This document shows positions 8,337 through 16,164 of a DNA stretch of 64,000 bases, in pieces (positions within the stretch are counted from its first letter, which is position 1; each line of letters begins with the position of its first letter). Position numbers and translations under genes: made by a program. The notes beneath the pieces were generated by a model. It was not told the origin of the DNA. It saw nothing but the letters and a program-made list of their open reading frames with translations, and did no database searches. Source of the stretch: Brachybacterium faecium DSM 4810 (GTDB taxonomy: Bacteria; Actinomycetota; Actinomycetes; Actinomycetales; Dermabacteraceae); the NCBI GenBank assembly GCA_000023405.1, contig CP001643.1, positions 1,736,001 to 1,800,000 of the forward strand, written 5' to 3'.

Positions 8337-9713
8337 ATGACCATGCTGACCGCCATCGATCCCACCACCGGCGCCGTCGTGCGCGAGGTGCCCGCCGCGA
8401 CCGGAGAGGAGATCACCGCGATCATCGATCGCGCCCAGACCGCGTACTCCACCTGGAAGGACACCACCCTCGAGGAGCGGGCCGCGGTGCTGCGCCGCGT
8501 CGCCGCCCATCTGCGCGAGCACACGGAAGAGCTCGCCCCGCTGATGACCGAGGAGATGGGCAAACCCCTCGGCGAGGCCCGCGGCGAGGTCGCCAAATCG
8601 GCCTGGGCGGCCGAGCACTACGCCGAGCACGCCGCGGAGTACCTCGCCGACGAGCATCTCGACTCGGACGCGACGTCCTCGTACGTGCAGTACCTGCCGC
8701 TCGGCCCGGTGCTGGGGATCCTCCCCTGGAACGCGCCGTTCTGGGTCGCCTTCCGCTTCTGCGCCCCGGCGCTCATGGCCGGGAACACCTGCGTGATGAA
8801 GCACGACCCGCACGTGCCGGGCTGCGCCGTCGCGCTCGAGGAGGTGTTCCGGGCGGCCGGCGCCCCGGAGGGGGTGTTCCAGACCCTGCTGGCGCAGACC
8901 GAGGACGTCGAACAGGCGATCCGCGATCCCCGCATCCAGGCGGTCTCCTTCACCGGCTCCGACCGGGCCGGGGCGACGGTCGCCTCGATCGCGGCCAGCG
9001 AGATCAAGCCGGCCGTGCTCGAGCTCGGCGGCTCCGATCCGTGCATCGTCCTGGCAGATGCCGATCTGCAGAAGGCGGCGGAGGTCTCGGCGCTCTCGCG
9101 GATCATCAACGCCGGGCAGTCCTGCATCGCCGCGAAGCGCGTCATCGTCGAGCGGTCCGTGCACGACGAGTTCGTGGAGCTGCTCGCCGCACAGCTGCGG
9201 GACCTGGTGGTGGGCGATCCGCGCGAGGAGGCCACGAAGGTGGGGCCGATCGCCCGCAAGGAGCTGCGCGAGAACCTCCACCGCCAGGTCACCACCAGCG
9301 TCGAGGCCGGGGCCACCCTGGTGATGGGCGGCGAGATGCCCGAGGGGGAGGGCTTCTTCTACCCGGTGACCCTGCTGACCGGGGTGGAGCCGGGGATGAC
9401 GGCCTGCGCCGAGGAGACCTTCGGGCCGATCGCCGTGGTGATCGCCGCGGACGATGCCGAGCATGCCCTGGCGCTCGCCAACGACACCCCGTACGGGCTC
9501 GGCGCCGCGATCTGGACCGGGACCGAGCGGGGGGTCGCGATGGCCCGACGCATCGAGGCCGGGCAGGTCTCGGTCAACGGGATCGTGAAATCCGACCCCC
9601 GGCTGCCCTCCGGCGGCATCAAGCGCTCCGGCTACGGCCGCGAGCTCGGCCCGCACGGGATCCGGGAATTCACCAACGCCCAGCAGATCTGGGTGGGGCC
9701 GGCGCGCAGCTGA
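8337..9713 (+). CDS. doeC: NAD(P)-dependent aldehyde dehydrogenase, probable aspartate-semialdehyde dehydrogenase of ectoine breakdown
   Basis: Aldehyde dehydrogenase of 458 aa, close to the succinate-semialdehyde/DoeC group. The catalytic cysteine is C263 (NAGQSCIAAKR), the general base E229 (LELGGSDP), and the nucleotide-site motif SFTGSDRAG precedes them. ATG 8337 follows GAGGAG; the open frame extends upstream without a ribosome site. As the third gene of the operon it would oxidise the aspartate semialdehyde made by DoeD to aspartate. Generic specificity for succinate semialdehyde cannot be excluded. It ends before a strong bidirectional hairpin. Confidence 0.85.
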   Translation: MTMLTAIDPTTGAVVREVPAATGEEITAIIDRAQTAYSTWKDTTLEERAAVLRRVAAHLREHTEELAPLMTEEMGKPLGEARGEVAKSAWAAEHYAEHAAEYLADEHLDSDATSSYVQYLPLGPVLGILPWNAPFWVAFRFCAPALMAGNTCVMKHDPHVPGCAVALEEVFRAAGAPEGVFQTLLAQTEDVEQAIRDPRIQAVSFTGSDRAGATVASIAASEIKPAVLELGGSDPCIVLADADLQKAAEVSALSRIINAGQSCIAAKRVIVERSVHDEFVELLAAQLRDLVVGDPREEATKVGPIARKELRENLHRQVTTSVEAGATLVMGGEMPEGEGFFYPVTLLTGVEPGMTACAEETFGPIAVVIAADDAEHALALANDTPYGLGAAIWTGTERGVAMARRIEAGQVSVNGIVKSDPRLPSGGIKRSGYGRELGPHGIREFTNAQQIWVGPARS

Positions 9714-9749
9714 TCCGCCCCGTCCTGGGTCTTCTCCAGGCACAGGAAC

Positions 9750-9792
9750 GCCGAACGGGCGCCTTCCGGTCTCCGGAAGACGCCCGTTCGGC
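9750..9792. terminator. Strong bidirectional hairpin terminator
   Basis: GCCGAACGGGCG (9750-9761) pairs with CGCCCGTTCGGC (9781-9792). A second CTTCCGG/CCGGAAG stem stacks after one C/A mismatch, leaving a 3-base loop. It lies between doeC (+) and tRNA-Pro (-) and can end transcription from both sides. Confidence 0.85.
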
Positions 9793-9794
9793 AG

Positions 9795-9871
9795 TGGTCG
9801 GGCTGACAGGATTTGAACCTGCGACCCCCTGACCCCCAGTCAGGTGCGCTACCAAGCTGCGCCACAGCCCG
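9795..9871 (-). tRNA. tRNA-Pro (anticodon GGG), CCA encoded
   Basis: Read on the minus strand it starts CGGGCTGTGGCGCAGCTTGG and ends with acceptor half CAGCCCG, discriminator A and a genomic CCA (9797-9795). The 7-bp acceptor stem pairs perfectly (9865-9871 with 9799-9805). The D-arm GCGCAGCTTGGTAGCGC is intact, the anticodon loop in CTGACTGGGGGTCAG gives GGG, and the T-loop is GGTTCAAATCC. It is 77 nt including CCA. No integrase or repeat of its 3' end is seen, so it is not an occupied attachment site here. Confidence 0.96.
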
Positions 9872-10071
9872 CCGTCGTGATCCTCCGTTGCCGCAGGACC
9901 GAGGAACACATTACCCCGACACCGGCCCCAGGGCGAATCGGAGAGGGCGTGACCTGCGGCACCTGCGCCGTGCGCGTCCGTCGGCCCTGCCCGAGATAGG
10001 GACCCCGCTGCGGCTGGGGCGACGCCGCGCCGCCGGCCGTGGACCTGGACGCTCCGCGACCGCGGCGCTCC

Positions 10072-10077
10072 TAGACT
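10072..10077 (+). promoter_or_regulatory. Putative -10 box of the DUF881 operon (leaderless)
   Basis: TAGACT sits six bases before the ATG at 10084. No Shine-Dalgarno is present in the gap. Confidence 0.45.
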
Positions 10078-10083
10078 GCTGGC

Positions 10084-11031
10084 ATGCGCGGCGCTGAGCA
10101 CGAGACCCCTCACGGCGAGACCCCGTACTCGCCGACCTCCCTGCTGCGCGCCCTGACCGCGAACCCCTACGGGGTCTCCACGCTCCGCGCCCAGGAGCAC
10201 CCCGCGGCGGAGGCCACCCCGCCGGACAACCGCCTCACCCGCACCATCACGGTGGTGCTCGCCCTGCTGCTCGGCTTCGTGGTCGCCGTCTCCGTGCTGG
10301 ACCTGCGGTCCGAGGCGGCCGCCGAGGACAGCCCCCGCACCCTGCTCGAGCAGGAGGTGCGCGACACCCGGGCCGAGACCGAGCGGCTGGAGGGCCGCCG
10401 CGCGGAGCTCGAGGGCGAGATCGCCGAGGCGCAGGGCGTGGTGCTCGGCCAGAGCGAGAGCGGCGCGGCCGAGCGCCTGGCCGCCTACGAGCAGGCCGGG
10501 GGAGGGGCGGCGCTGAGCGGGCCGGGCACCGAGCTGGTGCTCGAGGATTCCGCCCCGCTGCCGGCGAGCCCCGGCGTGAGCTCCGGGACCGTCAACCGGG
10601 TCACCGACGGCGACATGCAGATCGCGGTCAACGGGCTGTGGGCCGCCGGCGCCGAGGCGATCTCGGTGAATGGTCAGCGGGTGAGCAGCTCCACCGCGAT
10701 CCGCACCGCCGGCTCCGCGATCCTGGTCGACTTCCGGCCGCTGTCGCCGCCCTACCGCATCACCGCGCTGGGCGACCCGCAGGAGCTGCGCACCGCGGTC
10801 GAGGACGCCGAGACCGGTGACTACCTGCAGGAGATCTCCACCCGCTTCGGGATCCGCACCTCCTGGGAGGACGGCGAGGAGCTCACCGTCCCGGCGCGCG
10901 CCGCGGGCACGCTCACCGAGGCCTCCGTGCTCGAGGACTCCGGGGTTGCGGCGCCCGAGACCCCGCCGGACCACAGCACGCAGAGTGCGACGACGGCCGC
11001 CGAGCGCGGCACCGAGGAGGACACCCCGTGA
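10084..11031 (+). CDS. DUF881 family membrane-anchored protein (first copy)
   Basis: 315 aa, with a cytoplasmic N-terminus, one TM helix (about residues 54-72, ITVVLALLLGFVVAVSVL), a coiled-coil segment (EQEVRDTRAETERLEGRRAE) and the extracytoplasmic DUF881 domain. Conserved DUF881 stretches include GPGTELVLEDS, ITVNGQRV-like ISVNGQRVSSSTAIRTAG and PPYRITALGD. The role is unknown; the family is widespread in Gram-positives and often sits near division genes. It overlaps the next gene by four bases (GTGA), so the two are co-translated. A tail of about 40 residues after the domain is low complexity. Confidence 0.9.
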   Translation: MRGAEHETPHGETPYSPTSLLRALTANPYGVSTLRAQEHPAAEATPPDNRLTRTITVVLALLLGFVVAVSVLDLRSEAAAEDSPRTLLEQEVRDTRAETERLEGRRAELEGEIAEAQGVVLGQSESGAAERLAAYEQAGGGAALSGPGTELVLEDSAPLPASPGVSSGTVNRVTDGDMQIAVNGLWAAGAEAISVNGQRVSSSTAIRTAGSAILVDFRPLSPPYRITALGDPQELRTAVEDAETGDYLQEISTRFGIRTSWEDGEELTVPARAAGTLTEASVLEDSGVAAPETPPDHSTQSATTAAERGTEEDTP

Positions 11032-11360
11032 TCGCCATCATCGGACTGGTGCTGGGCATCGTGCTGGGCGTGGTCGTCCAGCCCGACGTGCCCGCCGCAC
11101 TGCAGCCCTATCTCCCCATCGCCGTGGTCGCCGCGCTGGACACCCTCGCCGGCGGCCTGCGCGCCAGCCTCGACGGCGCCTTCGACAGCCACGTCTTCAT
11201 CACCTCGTTCCTGTTCAACGTGATGATCGCGGCGTTCCTCGTCTTCCTCGGCGATCAGCTCGGGGTCGGCTCCCAGCTCTCCACCGCCGTGATCGTGGTG
11301 CTGGGGATCCGCATCTTCTCCAACGCCGCGGCGATCCGGCGCCTGCTGTTCCGCTCATGA
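11028..11360 (+). CDS. sbp: Small basic family protein (DUF1290)
   Basis: 110 aa, almost wholly hydrophobic, with three TM segments (about residues 2-20, 24-40 and 60-100). It carries the family motifs LGIVLGVV, AALDTLAGGLRASLDGAFD and FLFNVMIAAFLVFLGDQLG. In mycobacteria the equivalent gene lies between DUF881 genes exactly as here. The GTG start overlaps the upstream TGA and its stop overlaps the next ATG (ATGA). Function is unsettled, but the fixed gene order suggests a membrane complex with both DUF881 proteins. Confidence 0.93.
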   Translation: MIAIIGLVLGIVLGVVVQPDVPAALQPYLPIAVVAALDTLAGGLRASLDGAFDSHVFITSFLFNVMIAAFLVFLGDQLGVGSQLSTAVIVVLGIRIFSNAAAIRRLLFRS

Positions 11361-12109
11361 GCGACGGGACCCGCACCCCCGACTCGCCGGACCAGCAGCG
11401 GCTGGTCTGGCGGCGGCTCGGCGACACGCTCCGCCCCCAGGCGACGCTCTCGCAGCTGATCGTGGGGCTGCTCTGCCTCCTGCTCGGGCTGTCGATCGCC
11501 GCCCAGGTGCGCCAGGGCGACGACTCCCTCGAGGGCACCAGCCAGCAGGAGCTGGTGCGCCTGCTGGACGAGTCCGGCCGCCACGCGGCGGACCTCGAGG
11601 TCGAGAACGCCGAGCTCGAACGCACGCTGGAGACCCTGCACTCGGGACAGGAGGACGACGTCGCCGCCCAGAACGCCGCTGAGGAGCGGCTGACGGATCT
11701 CGAGATCATCGCCGGGACGGTCCCCGCCCGCGGCCGGGGCATCGAGATCTCGATCTCCGATCCCTCCCAGGGAGTGCGCGCCTCGACCATGCTGGGCGTG
11801 GTGCAGGAGCTGCGCAACGCCGGCGCGGAGGTGATCCAGATCGGGGGCGTGCGGGTCGTCGCCTCGACCGCGATCACCACCGCTGATGACGGACGCCTGC
11901 AGGTGGACGGCACCGCGATCGATGCGCCCTACCGGGTGCGGGCCATCGGCGATCCCGCCGTGATGGAGCCCGCGCTGCGCATCCCCGGTGGCGCCGCGGA
12001 CTCCGTCTCCGGCGACGGCGGCACCCTCACCGCGAACGCCGAGGACGAGGTGCACATCGAGGCGACGGTCGAGCTGAGCACCCCCGAGCACTCACGAGTG
12101 GTCAAGTGA
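11357..12109 (+). CDS. DUF881 family protein (second copy)
   Basis: 250 aa, paralogous to the protein two genes upstream. TM helix near residues 31-48 (LSQLIVGLLCLLLGLSIAA), coiled coil (ADLEVENAELERTLETL), then the DUF881 domain with GRGIEISISDPSQG, VVQELRNAGAEVIQIGG, VRVVASTAI and DAPYRVRAIGDP. The start ATG overlaps the stop of the small basic protein. It closes a three-gene coupled operon; a promoter-sized gap of 126 bp precedes the FHA gene. In M. tuberculosis gcvH lies here (from memory); it is absent in this window. Confidence 0.9.
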   Translation: MSDGTRTPDSPDQQRLVWRRLGDTLRPQATLSQLIVGLLCLLLGLSIAAQVRQGDDSLEGTSQQELVRLLDESGRHAADLEVENAELERTLETLHSGQEDDVAAQNAAEERLTDLEIIAGTVPARGRGIEISISDPSQGVRASTMLGVVQELRNAGAEVIQIGGVRVVASTAITTADDGRLQVDGTAIDAPYRVRAIGDPAVMEPALRIPGGAADSVSGDGGTLTANAEDEVHIEATVELSTPEHSRVVK

Positions 12110-12235
12110 AGGTCAATTCTTGGCCTGACGTGGTCGACAGGGCCCCTGTGGGCGCCGGAGGCATGCGAAGATGGGCGGGCCGGATCTTCTGCGCTCATCG
12201 CACAGGAACCGCCGCAGGCCAGGAAGGGGTGCGAG

Positions 12236-12679
12236 GTGTCAGGGAACACTGAGTGGAACGACGAGAATCTCGACCACACGTCGAAGCTGAGTGCGATCTC
12301 GCCCAGCGACCCCACGGACGATGCCGAGTCCGGTCTCTCGTCCCAGGACCGCCGGGCGATCGAGAACCTGCCTCCGCGCAGCGCGCTGCTCATCGTGCGC
12401 AAGGGACCGAACCTCGGGGCCCGGTTCCTGCTGGACTCGGAGACCACCGTGGCCGGCCGTCATCCCAAGAGCGAGATCTTCCTCGACGACGTGACGGTCT
12501 CCCGCAAGCACGCCGCCTTCGTGCGTGACGGCGACGGCTTCCTGGTGCGCGATCTGGGCTCGCTCAACGGCACGTACGTGGGCAAGGACCGGGTCGACGA
12601 GGCCCGTCTCCACGCCGGCCAGGACGTGCAGATCGGCAAGTACCGCCTCACGTACCACCCGTTCCACGGGACGGCCTGA
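12236..12679 (+). CDS. garA: FHA domain protein (GarA/OdhI-like)
   Basis: Phosphothreonine-binding protein of 147 aa. The forkhead-associated domain spans about residues 48-145, with the binding signature GRHPKSEIFLDDVTVSRKHA and GSLNGTYVGKDRV. Known relatives (GarA/OdhI) are phosphorylated by Ser/Thr kinases at an N-terminal threonine motif and then control 2-oxoglutarate metabolism. The classic ETT motif is not evident in this N-terminus (DHTSKLSAISPS...), so the regulatory switch may differ. The GTG start follows AGGAAGG. The ftsR homologue begins four bases after the stop. Confidence 0.85.
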   Translation: MSGNTEWNDENLDHTSKLSAISPSDPTDDAESGLSSQDRRAIENLPPRSALLIVRKGPNLGARFLLDSETTVAGRHPKSEIFLDDVTVSRKHAAFVRDGDGFLVRDLGSLNGTYVGKDRVDEARLHAGQDVQIGKYRLTYHPFHGTA

Positions 12680-12683
12680 CGCG

Positions 12684-13376
12684 ATGCCGGCCTCCGCCTC
12701 GCGCAGGCCGAGCTCGTCCGTCGCGGCACGGCTGAGCATCGGACAGGTGCTCGGGATCCTGCGCGACGAGTTCCCCGACCTCGCGCATTCGAAGCTGCAC
12801 TACCTCGAGTCCGAGGGGCTGATCACGCCCGAGCGCACCGCTGCCGGGTACCGCAAGTACAGCCGCGAGGACATCGACCGCCTCCGGTTCGTGCTGCGCG
12901 CGCAGAGGGACCGCTTCTGGCCGCTCAAGGTCATCAAGGAGCACCTGCTCGAGCACGGCGTCGACTCCGAGGTCACCTCGATCGCCTCCCGTCCCGGGCC
13001 CAGCTCGACCCTGCAGGCCGTGCGCCTGGACCGGCGCGGCCTCGCCCGCGAGGCGACGGTCGAGGAGGAGTTCCTCAGCGAGCTCGAGCAGTTCGGGTTC
13101 CTCACGGAGGGGGAGCTGTTCTACGGCGCGGCGGATCTGGAGATCGTCACCGCTGCGCGGGATCTCGCCGAGGTCGGCCTGCATCCCCGCCACCTCGTGA
13201 TGCTGCGCACCGCCGCGGAGCGAGAGGCGCACATGATCGGCTCCGTGACTCGGCCCCGTTCCCGCCCGGGGGACTCCGCCGCCCGCGGCGAGGCTGAGGA
13301 TTTCGCTCGTGACCTGGGGGAATCGATGATCACCCTCCACGGCGCGGTGCTGAGGACCAAGCTCCGGGACGGCTGA
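12684..13376 (+). CDS. ftsR: MerR family regulator, FtsR-like
   Basis: 230 aa. The MerR-type winged HTH lies at the N-terminus (about residues 16-80): SIGQVLGILRDEFPDLAHSK, then YLESEGLITPERTAAGYRKY and DIDRLRFVLRAQRD. The C-terminal half lacks the metal-binding cysteines of true MerR sensors. In corynebacteria and mycobacteria the equivalent gene next to garA (FtsR, Rv1828) activates ftsZ; that role is inferred here from position and likeness. ATG 12684 is chosen because the domain begins just after it and it sits next to the FHA stop. Confidence 0.88.
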   Translation: MPASASRRPSSSVAARLSIGQVLGILRDEFPDLAHSKLHYLESEGLITPERTAAGYRKYSREDIDRLRFVLRAQRDRFWPLKVIKEHLLEHGVDSEVTSIASRPGPSSTLQAVRLDRRGLAREATVEEEFLSELEQFGFLTEGELFYGAADLEIVTAARDLAEVGLHPRHLVMLRTAAEREAHMIGSVTRPRSRPGDSAARGEAEDFARDLGESMITLHGAVLRTKLRDG

Positions 13377-13505
13377 GACCCGGCGGACCGTCACCTCATG
13401 GTGACCTTCGAGCGGCGCGTTGCTGTCGGTCGAGGGTCTCTTCGCGCTACGCTGAACGCGTGCTCTCACCCTTCCCCCTCGGAGAGCCGGAACCCGGAGG
13501 TAGCC

Positions 13506-14090
13506 GTGAACGCCACGCGAGGCGATGATCGCACTGAACAGTCCACCGTCCCCGCCGAGCCCGCCCAGGGCGTGCTCTTCGACGACGTGGTGGACACCCC
13601 GGGTGAGCTCGGGTACCGCGGTCCCGCCGCCTGCAAGGCCGCCGGGATCACCTATCGCCAGCTGGACTACTGGGCCCGCACCGGCCTGGTCGAGCCCAGC
13701 GTCCGCGCCGCGCACGGCTCCGGCAGCCAGCGCCTCTACGGCTTCCGCGACATCCTCGTGCTCAAGGTCGTCAAGCGTCTGCTCGACACCGGAGTCTCCC
13801 TCCAGCAGATCCGCGTCGCCGTCGGAGCGCTGCGCGAGCGCGGCATCGACGACCTCGCCGGCATCACCCTCATGAGCGATGGCGCCTCGGTGTACGAGTG
13901 CACCTCCGCCGAGGATGTCTTCGACCTCGTCCAGGGCGGGCAGGGCGTGTTCGGCATCGCCGTGGGCCGGGTCTGGCGCGAGGTGGAGAACGACCTCTCC
14001 GTCCTGCCGGGCGTGGATCCGGCGGACGATGCCGCCCTCGCCCTCCAGGACGAGCTGGCCGCACGCCGCCGCTCCCGCCAGGCCGGCTGA
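13506..14090 (+). CDS. MerR family regulator (Rv1830-type)
   Basis: 194 aa. The HTH begins near residue 35 (GYRGPAACKAAGITYRQLDY), followed by WARTGLVEPSVRAAHGSGSQ and YGFRDILVLKVVKRLLDTGV, the pattern of the second MerR in the conserved garA-ftsR block. A C-terminal domain (ASVYECTSAEDVFDLVQGGQ) is family-specific. GTG 13506 has GGAGG seven bases upstream; the in-frame ATG at 13398 is a poor alternative. The nuclease gene that separates the two merR genes in M. tuberculosis is missing here. A hairpin terminator follows. Confidence 0.88.
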   Translation: MNATRGDDRTEQSTVPAEPAQGVLFDDVVDTPGELGYRGPAACKAAGITYRQLDYWARTGLVEPSVRAAHGSGSQRLYGFRDILVLKVVKRLLDTGVSLQQIRVAVGALRERGIDDLAGITLMSDGASVYECTSAEDVFDLVQGGQGVFGIAVGRVWREVENDLSVLPGVDPADDAALALQDELAARRRSRQAG

Positions 14091-14110
14091 GAACAGCTCC
14101 GCACACAGAC

Positions 14111-14151
14111 GACGAACGGCGAGTCCCGGGAAGGGGCTCGCCGTTCTCGTC
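14111..14151 (+). terminator. Hairpin terminator after the merR gene
   Basis: GACGAACGGCGAG (from 14111) pairs with CTCGCCGTTCTCGTC (to 14151) with a two-base bulge and a CCC/GGG extension at the loop. It lies between convergent merR and parA-like genes. Confidence 0.7.
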
Positions 14152-14207
14152 GTGCGCGGTCCGTCTCGACGGCGGGAGGCGGCAGGCTCATCCCGCCGCC
14201 GATCGGC

Positions 14208-14999
14208 TCAGGAGTTCTGGCGGGAGTCCATCACCGTGTGCAGCAGCGCGTCGAAGTCCTCGGTGAGCCGCTTGCCGGAGGCTCCCTCATAGGTGTGCAG
14301 CGGCACGGCACCGCCCTGCGCCTGCTGCAGCCCCACCCGCTCCTCGATCACGGGCTCGAGCACCGAGGCGCCGAACAGCTCGCGCAGCTCCGCCAGCCGG
14401 TACTGATGCTCCACGGAGCGGGGACGGTAGCGGTTGACCACGAGCCCCAGGGGCTGCAGGCGGGGGGCGATGCCGTCGTCATGCATCTCCACGGAGAGCT
14501 TCAGGGCGCGGTCCGCGGCGGTGACGGCGAAGAACCCGGGCTCGGCGACCACGAGCGCCCGGTCCGAGGCGGCGAGCGCCATCTGCGTGAGGCCGTTGAG
14601 CGAGGGCGGGCAGTCGATGAGCACGAGATCGTACTGGTGGGTGCGCTTGTCGAGCGCCTGGTGCAGCCGTCGCACCTCCTTGGGCCCCGGGGCGGGGGAG
14701 TCCATCACCGCGGACCGGCTCGAGCCGGGGATGATGTCCAGATGGGAGGCGGCGCCCGCGGCCCACGGGGTCTCGATGATCGCCCGATCGATCGTCTCGG
14801 TGCGCGGGGAGGTGAGCACCTCGGCGATGTCCAGCGTGCTGGCCGGCTCTCCGAGCAGGCCCAGGGTGGAATCTCCCTGCGGATCGAGATCGATCACGAG
14901 CGTGTTCACCCCCTGGTGCAGGGCGGCGGACGCCAGGCCCAGGGTCACGGACGTCTTGCCGACGCCGCCCTTCAGGGAACACACACTCACGATGTACAC
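14208..14999 (-). CDS. ParA/MinD family ATPase
   Basis: Deviant-Walker ATPase of 263 aa. The P-loop KGGVGKT is at residues 10-16, with DLDPQGDSTLGLLG, the switch/Walker B LVLIDCPPSLNGLT, and VVNRYRPRS. No parB or parS-like sequence lies beside it, so it is an orphan ParA. Family members segregate plasmids or chromosomes or position protein complexes. The open frame continues far upstream, but GTG 14999 is the likely start because homology begins at once (VYIVSVCSLKGGVGK) and a TAGACT box lies seven bases upstream. Confidence 0.9.
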   Translation of the reverse strand: MYIVSVCSLKGGVGKTSVTLGLASAALHQGVNTLVIDLDPQGDSTLGLLGEPASTLDIAEVLTSPRTETIDRAIIETPWAAGAASHLDIIPGSSRSAVMDSPAPGPKEVRRLHQALDKRTHQYDLVLIDCPPSLNGLTQMALAASDRALVVAEPGFFAVTAADRALKLSVEMHDDGIAPRLQPLGLVVNRYRPRSVEHQYRLAELRELFGASVLEPVIEERVGLQQAQGGAVPLHTYEGASGKRLTEDFDALLHTVMDSRQNS

Positions 15000-15006
15000 G
15001 TGCGCC

Positions 15007-15012
15007 AGTCTA
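15007..15012 (-). promoter_or_regulatory. Putative -10 box of the parA-like gene (leaderless)
   Basis: Minus-strand TAGACT, then seven bases, then GTG at 14999. No ribosome site lies between. Confidence 0.45.
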
Positions 15013-15095
15013 CCGACCCGAGCCCGTGCACCCCGGGTGCGACGGGCGGGTAACCTGCCTGAATCGTCCCGGAGCGGAAAGTGGAGAGACAGCAG

Positions 15096-16115
15096 ATGGC
15101 GCAGATCACGCACGATCTCGTGCTCGAGGTGCTCGACGGGTGCGGGAGCGCCGCTCTCGCGGAGGCGCGCGAGCTCGGCTCGGCCCGGATGGTGGCGCCG
15201 ACGGAGCTCGCGCTGCGCTGCGAGGACCTCGACGCGGTGCGTTCGCTGCGCCGCGTGGTCGCCGCATCGACGAGCCTCACCGTCCCCGCTCGTCGGCCGC
15301 GCGAGCTGCTCGAGACCTCGGTGCAGCAGCGGCTGGCCGAGCTGTTCGAGCAGATCCGCCGCCAGCGGCCGCGGCAGCGGTTCCACGGTCTGCGGCTCGA
15401 GGCCGCCGGCGCCGACACCCCCGACATGCGGCGCCTGGCCGATGCCCTCGCAGAGCTCGCGGGACTTCCGCTCAGCGAGGACGGCGACCTGGTGGTCCGG
15501 GTGAGGAAGGGCGCCACACCCGTCACCTGGCAGGTGCTGCTGCGCACCACGCCGCGCCCGCTGGCCACGCGCGCCTGGCGCACCGTGAACTATCCCGGCG
15601 CGGTCAACGCCACCGTCGCGGCGACCGTGCTCGACCTGCTGCAGGTCGGGGAGGAGGACTCGCTGCTGGACCTGACGTGCGGGTCGGGCACCTTCCTGGT
15701 GGAGCAGCTGCATGCGGCGGTCCCCGCCCGCGCCGTCGGCGTGGACCTGGATCCGGCGGCGATCGACGCGGCCCGGGCGCATCAGCGGGCCGCGCGCCGC
15801 AAGGGCCGCATCGACTGGCTCACCGGTGACGTGCTCACGGCCGACCTCGAGGGCGGCTTCACGAAGATGGTGACGAATCCGCCGTGGGGCACCCTGCACG
15901 GGGAGCACGAGAGCAACGAGGAGCTGCTCACCGCGCTGCTGCGCCGCGCCGCCGAGCTCGCGGCGCCCCGGGCCCGGCTCGGGGTGCTCACCCACGAGAT
16001 CGCCCGCATGCACCGGGTGCTCGAGACGGCGCCGGCCGGCTGGCGGCCGGCCGGCGAGCACCGCTTCTTCCAGAAGGGCCATCACCCGCGGCTCTTCCTG
16101 CTCGAGCGCGGTTGA
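15096..16115 (+). CDS. THUMP/TRM11-type SAM-dependent methyltransferase
   Basis: 339 aa. The C-terminal half is a Rossmann methyltransferase with motif I DLTCGSGTFLVEQL (from residue 192), the acidic strand VGVDLDPAAIDAARAH, and the amino-methylating motif NPPW (residues 261-264). This combination is typical of N2-guanine tRNA/rRNA methylases of the UPF0020/Trm14 group. The N-terminal half (about residues 1-170) looks like a THUMP-like RNA-binding region but is weakly conserved. ATG 15096 has GGAGAG upstream. It is divergent from the parA-like gene; the RNA target is unknown. Confidence 0.8.
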   Translation: MAQITHDLVLEVLDGCGSAALAEARELGSARMVAPTELALRCEDLDAVRSLRRVVAASTSLTVPARRPRELLETSVQQRLAELFEQIRRQRPRQRFHGLRLEAAGADTPDMRRLADALAELAGLPLSEDGDLVVRVRKGATPVTWQVLLRTTPRPLATRAWRTVNYPGAVNATVAATVLDLLQVGEEDSLLDLTCGSGTFLVEQLHAAVPARAVGVDLDPAAIDAARAHQRAARRKGRIDWLTGDVLTADLEGGFTKMVTNPPWGTLHGEHESNEELLTALLRRAAELAAPRARLGVLTHEIARMHRVLETAPAGWRPAGEHRFFQKGHHPRLFLLERG

Positions 16116-16164
16116 CCCGGCCCGCGTCCTGCACGAGCGCGGCTGACCGCGCTCGCGGGGCCGG

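Noticed and set aside
9795-9871. tRNA-Pro as an integration site of a mobile element
   Set aside because: No integrase, no direct repeat of the tRNA 3' end and no foreign gene cluster beside it.
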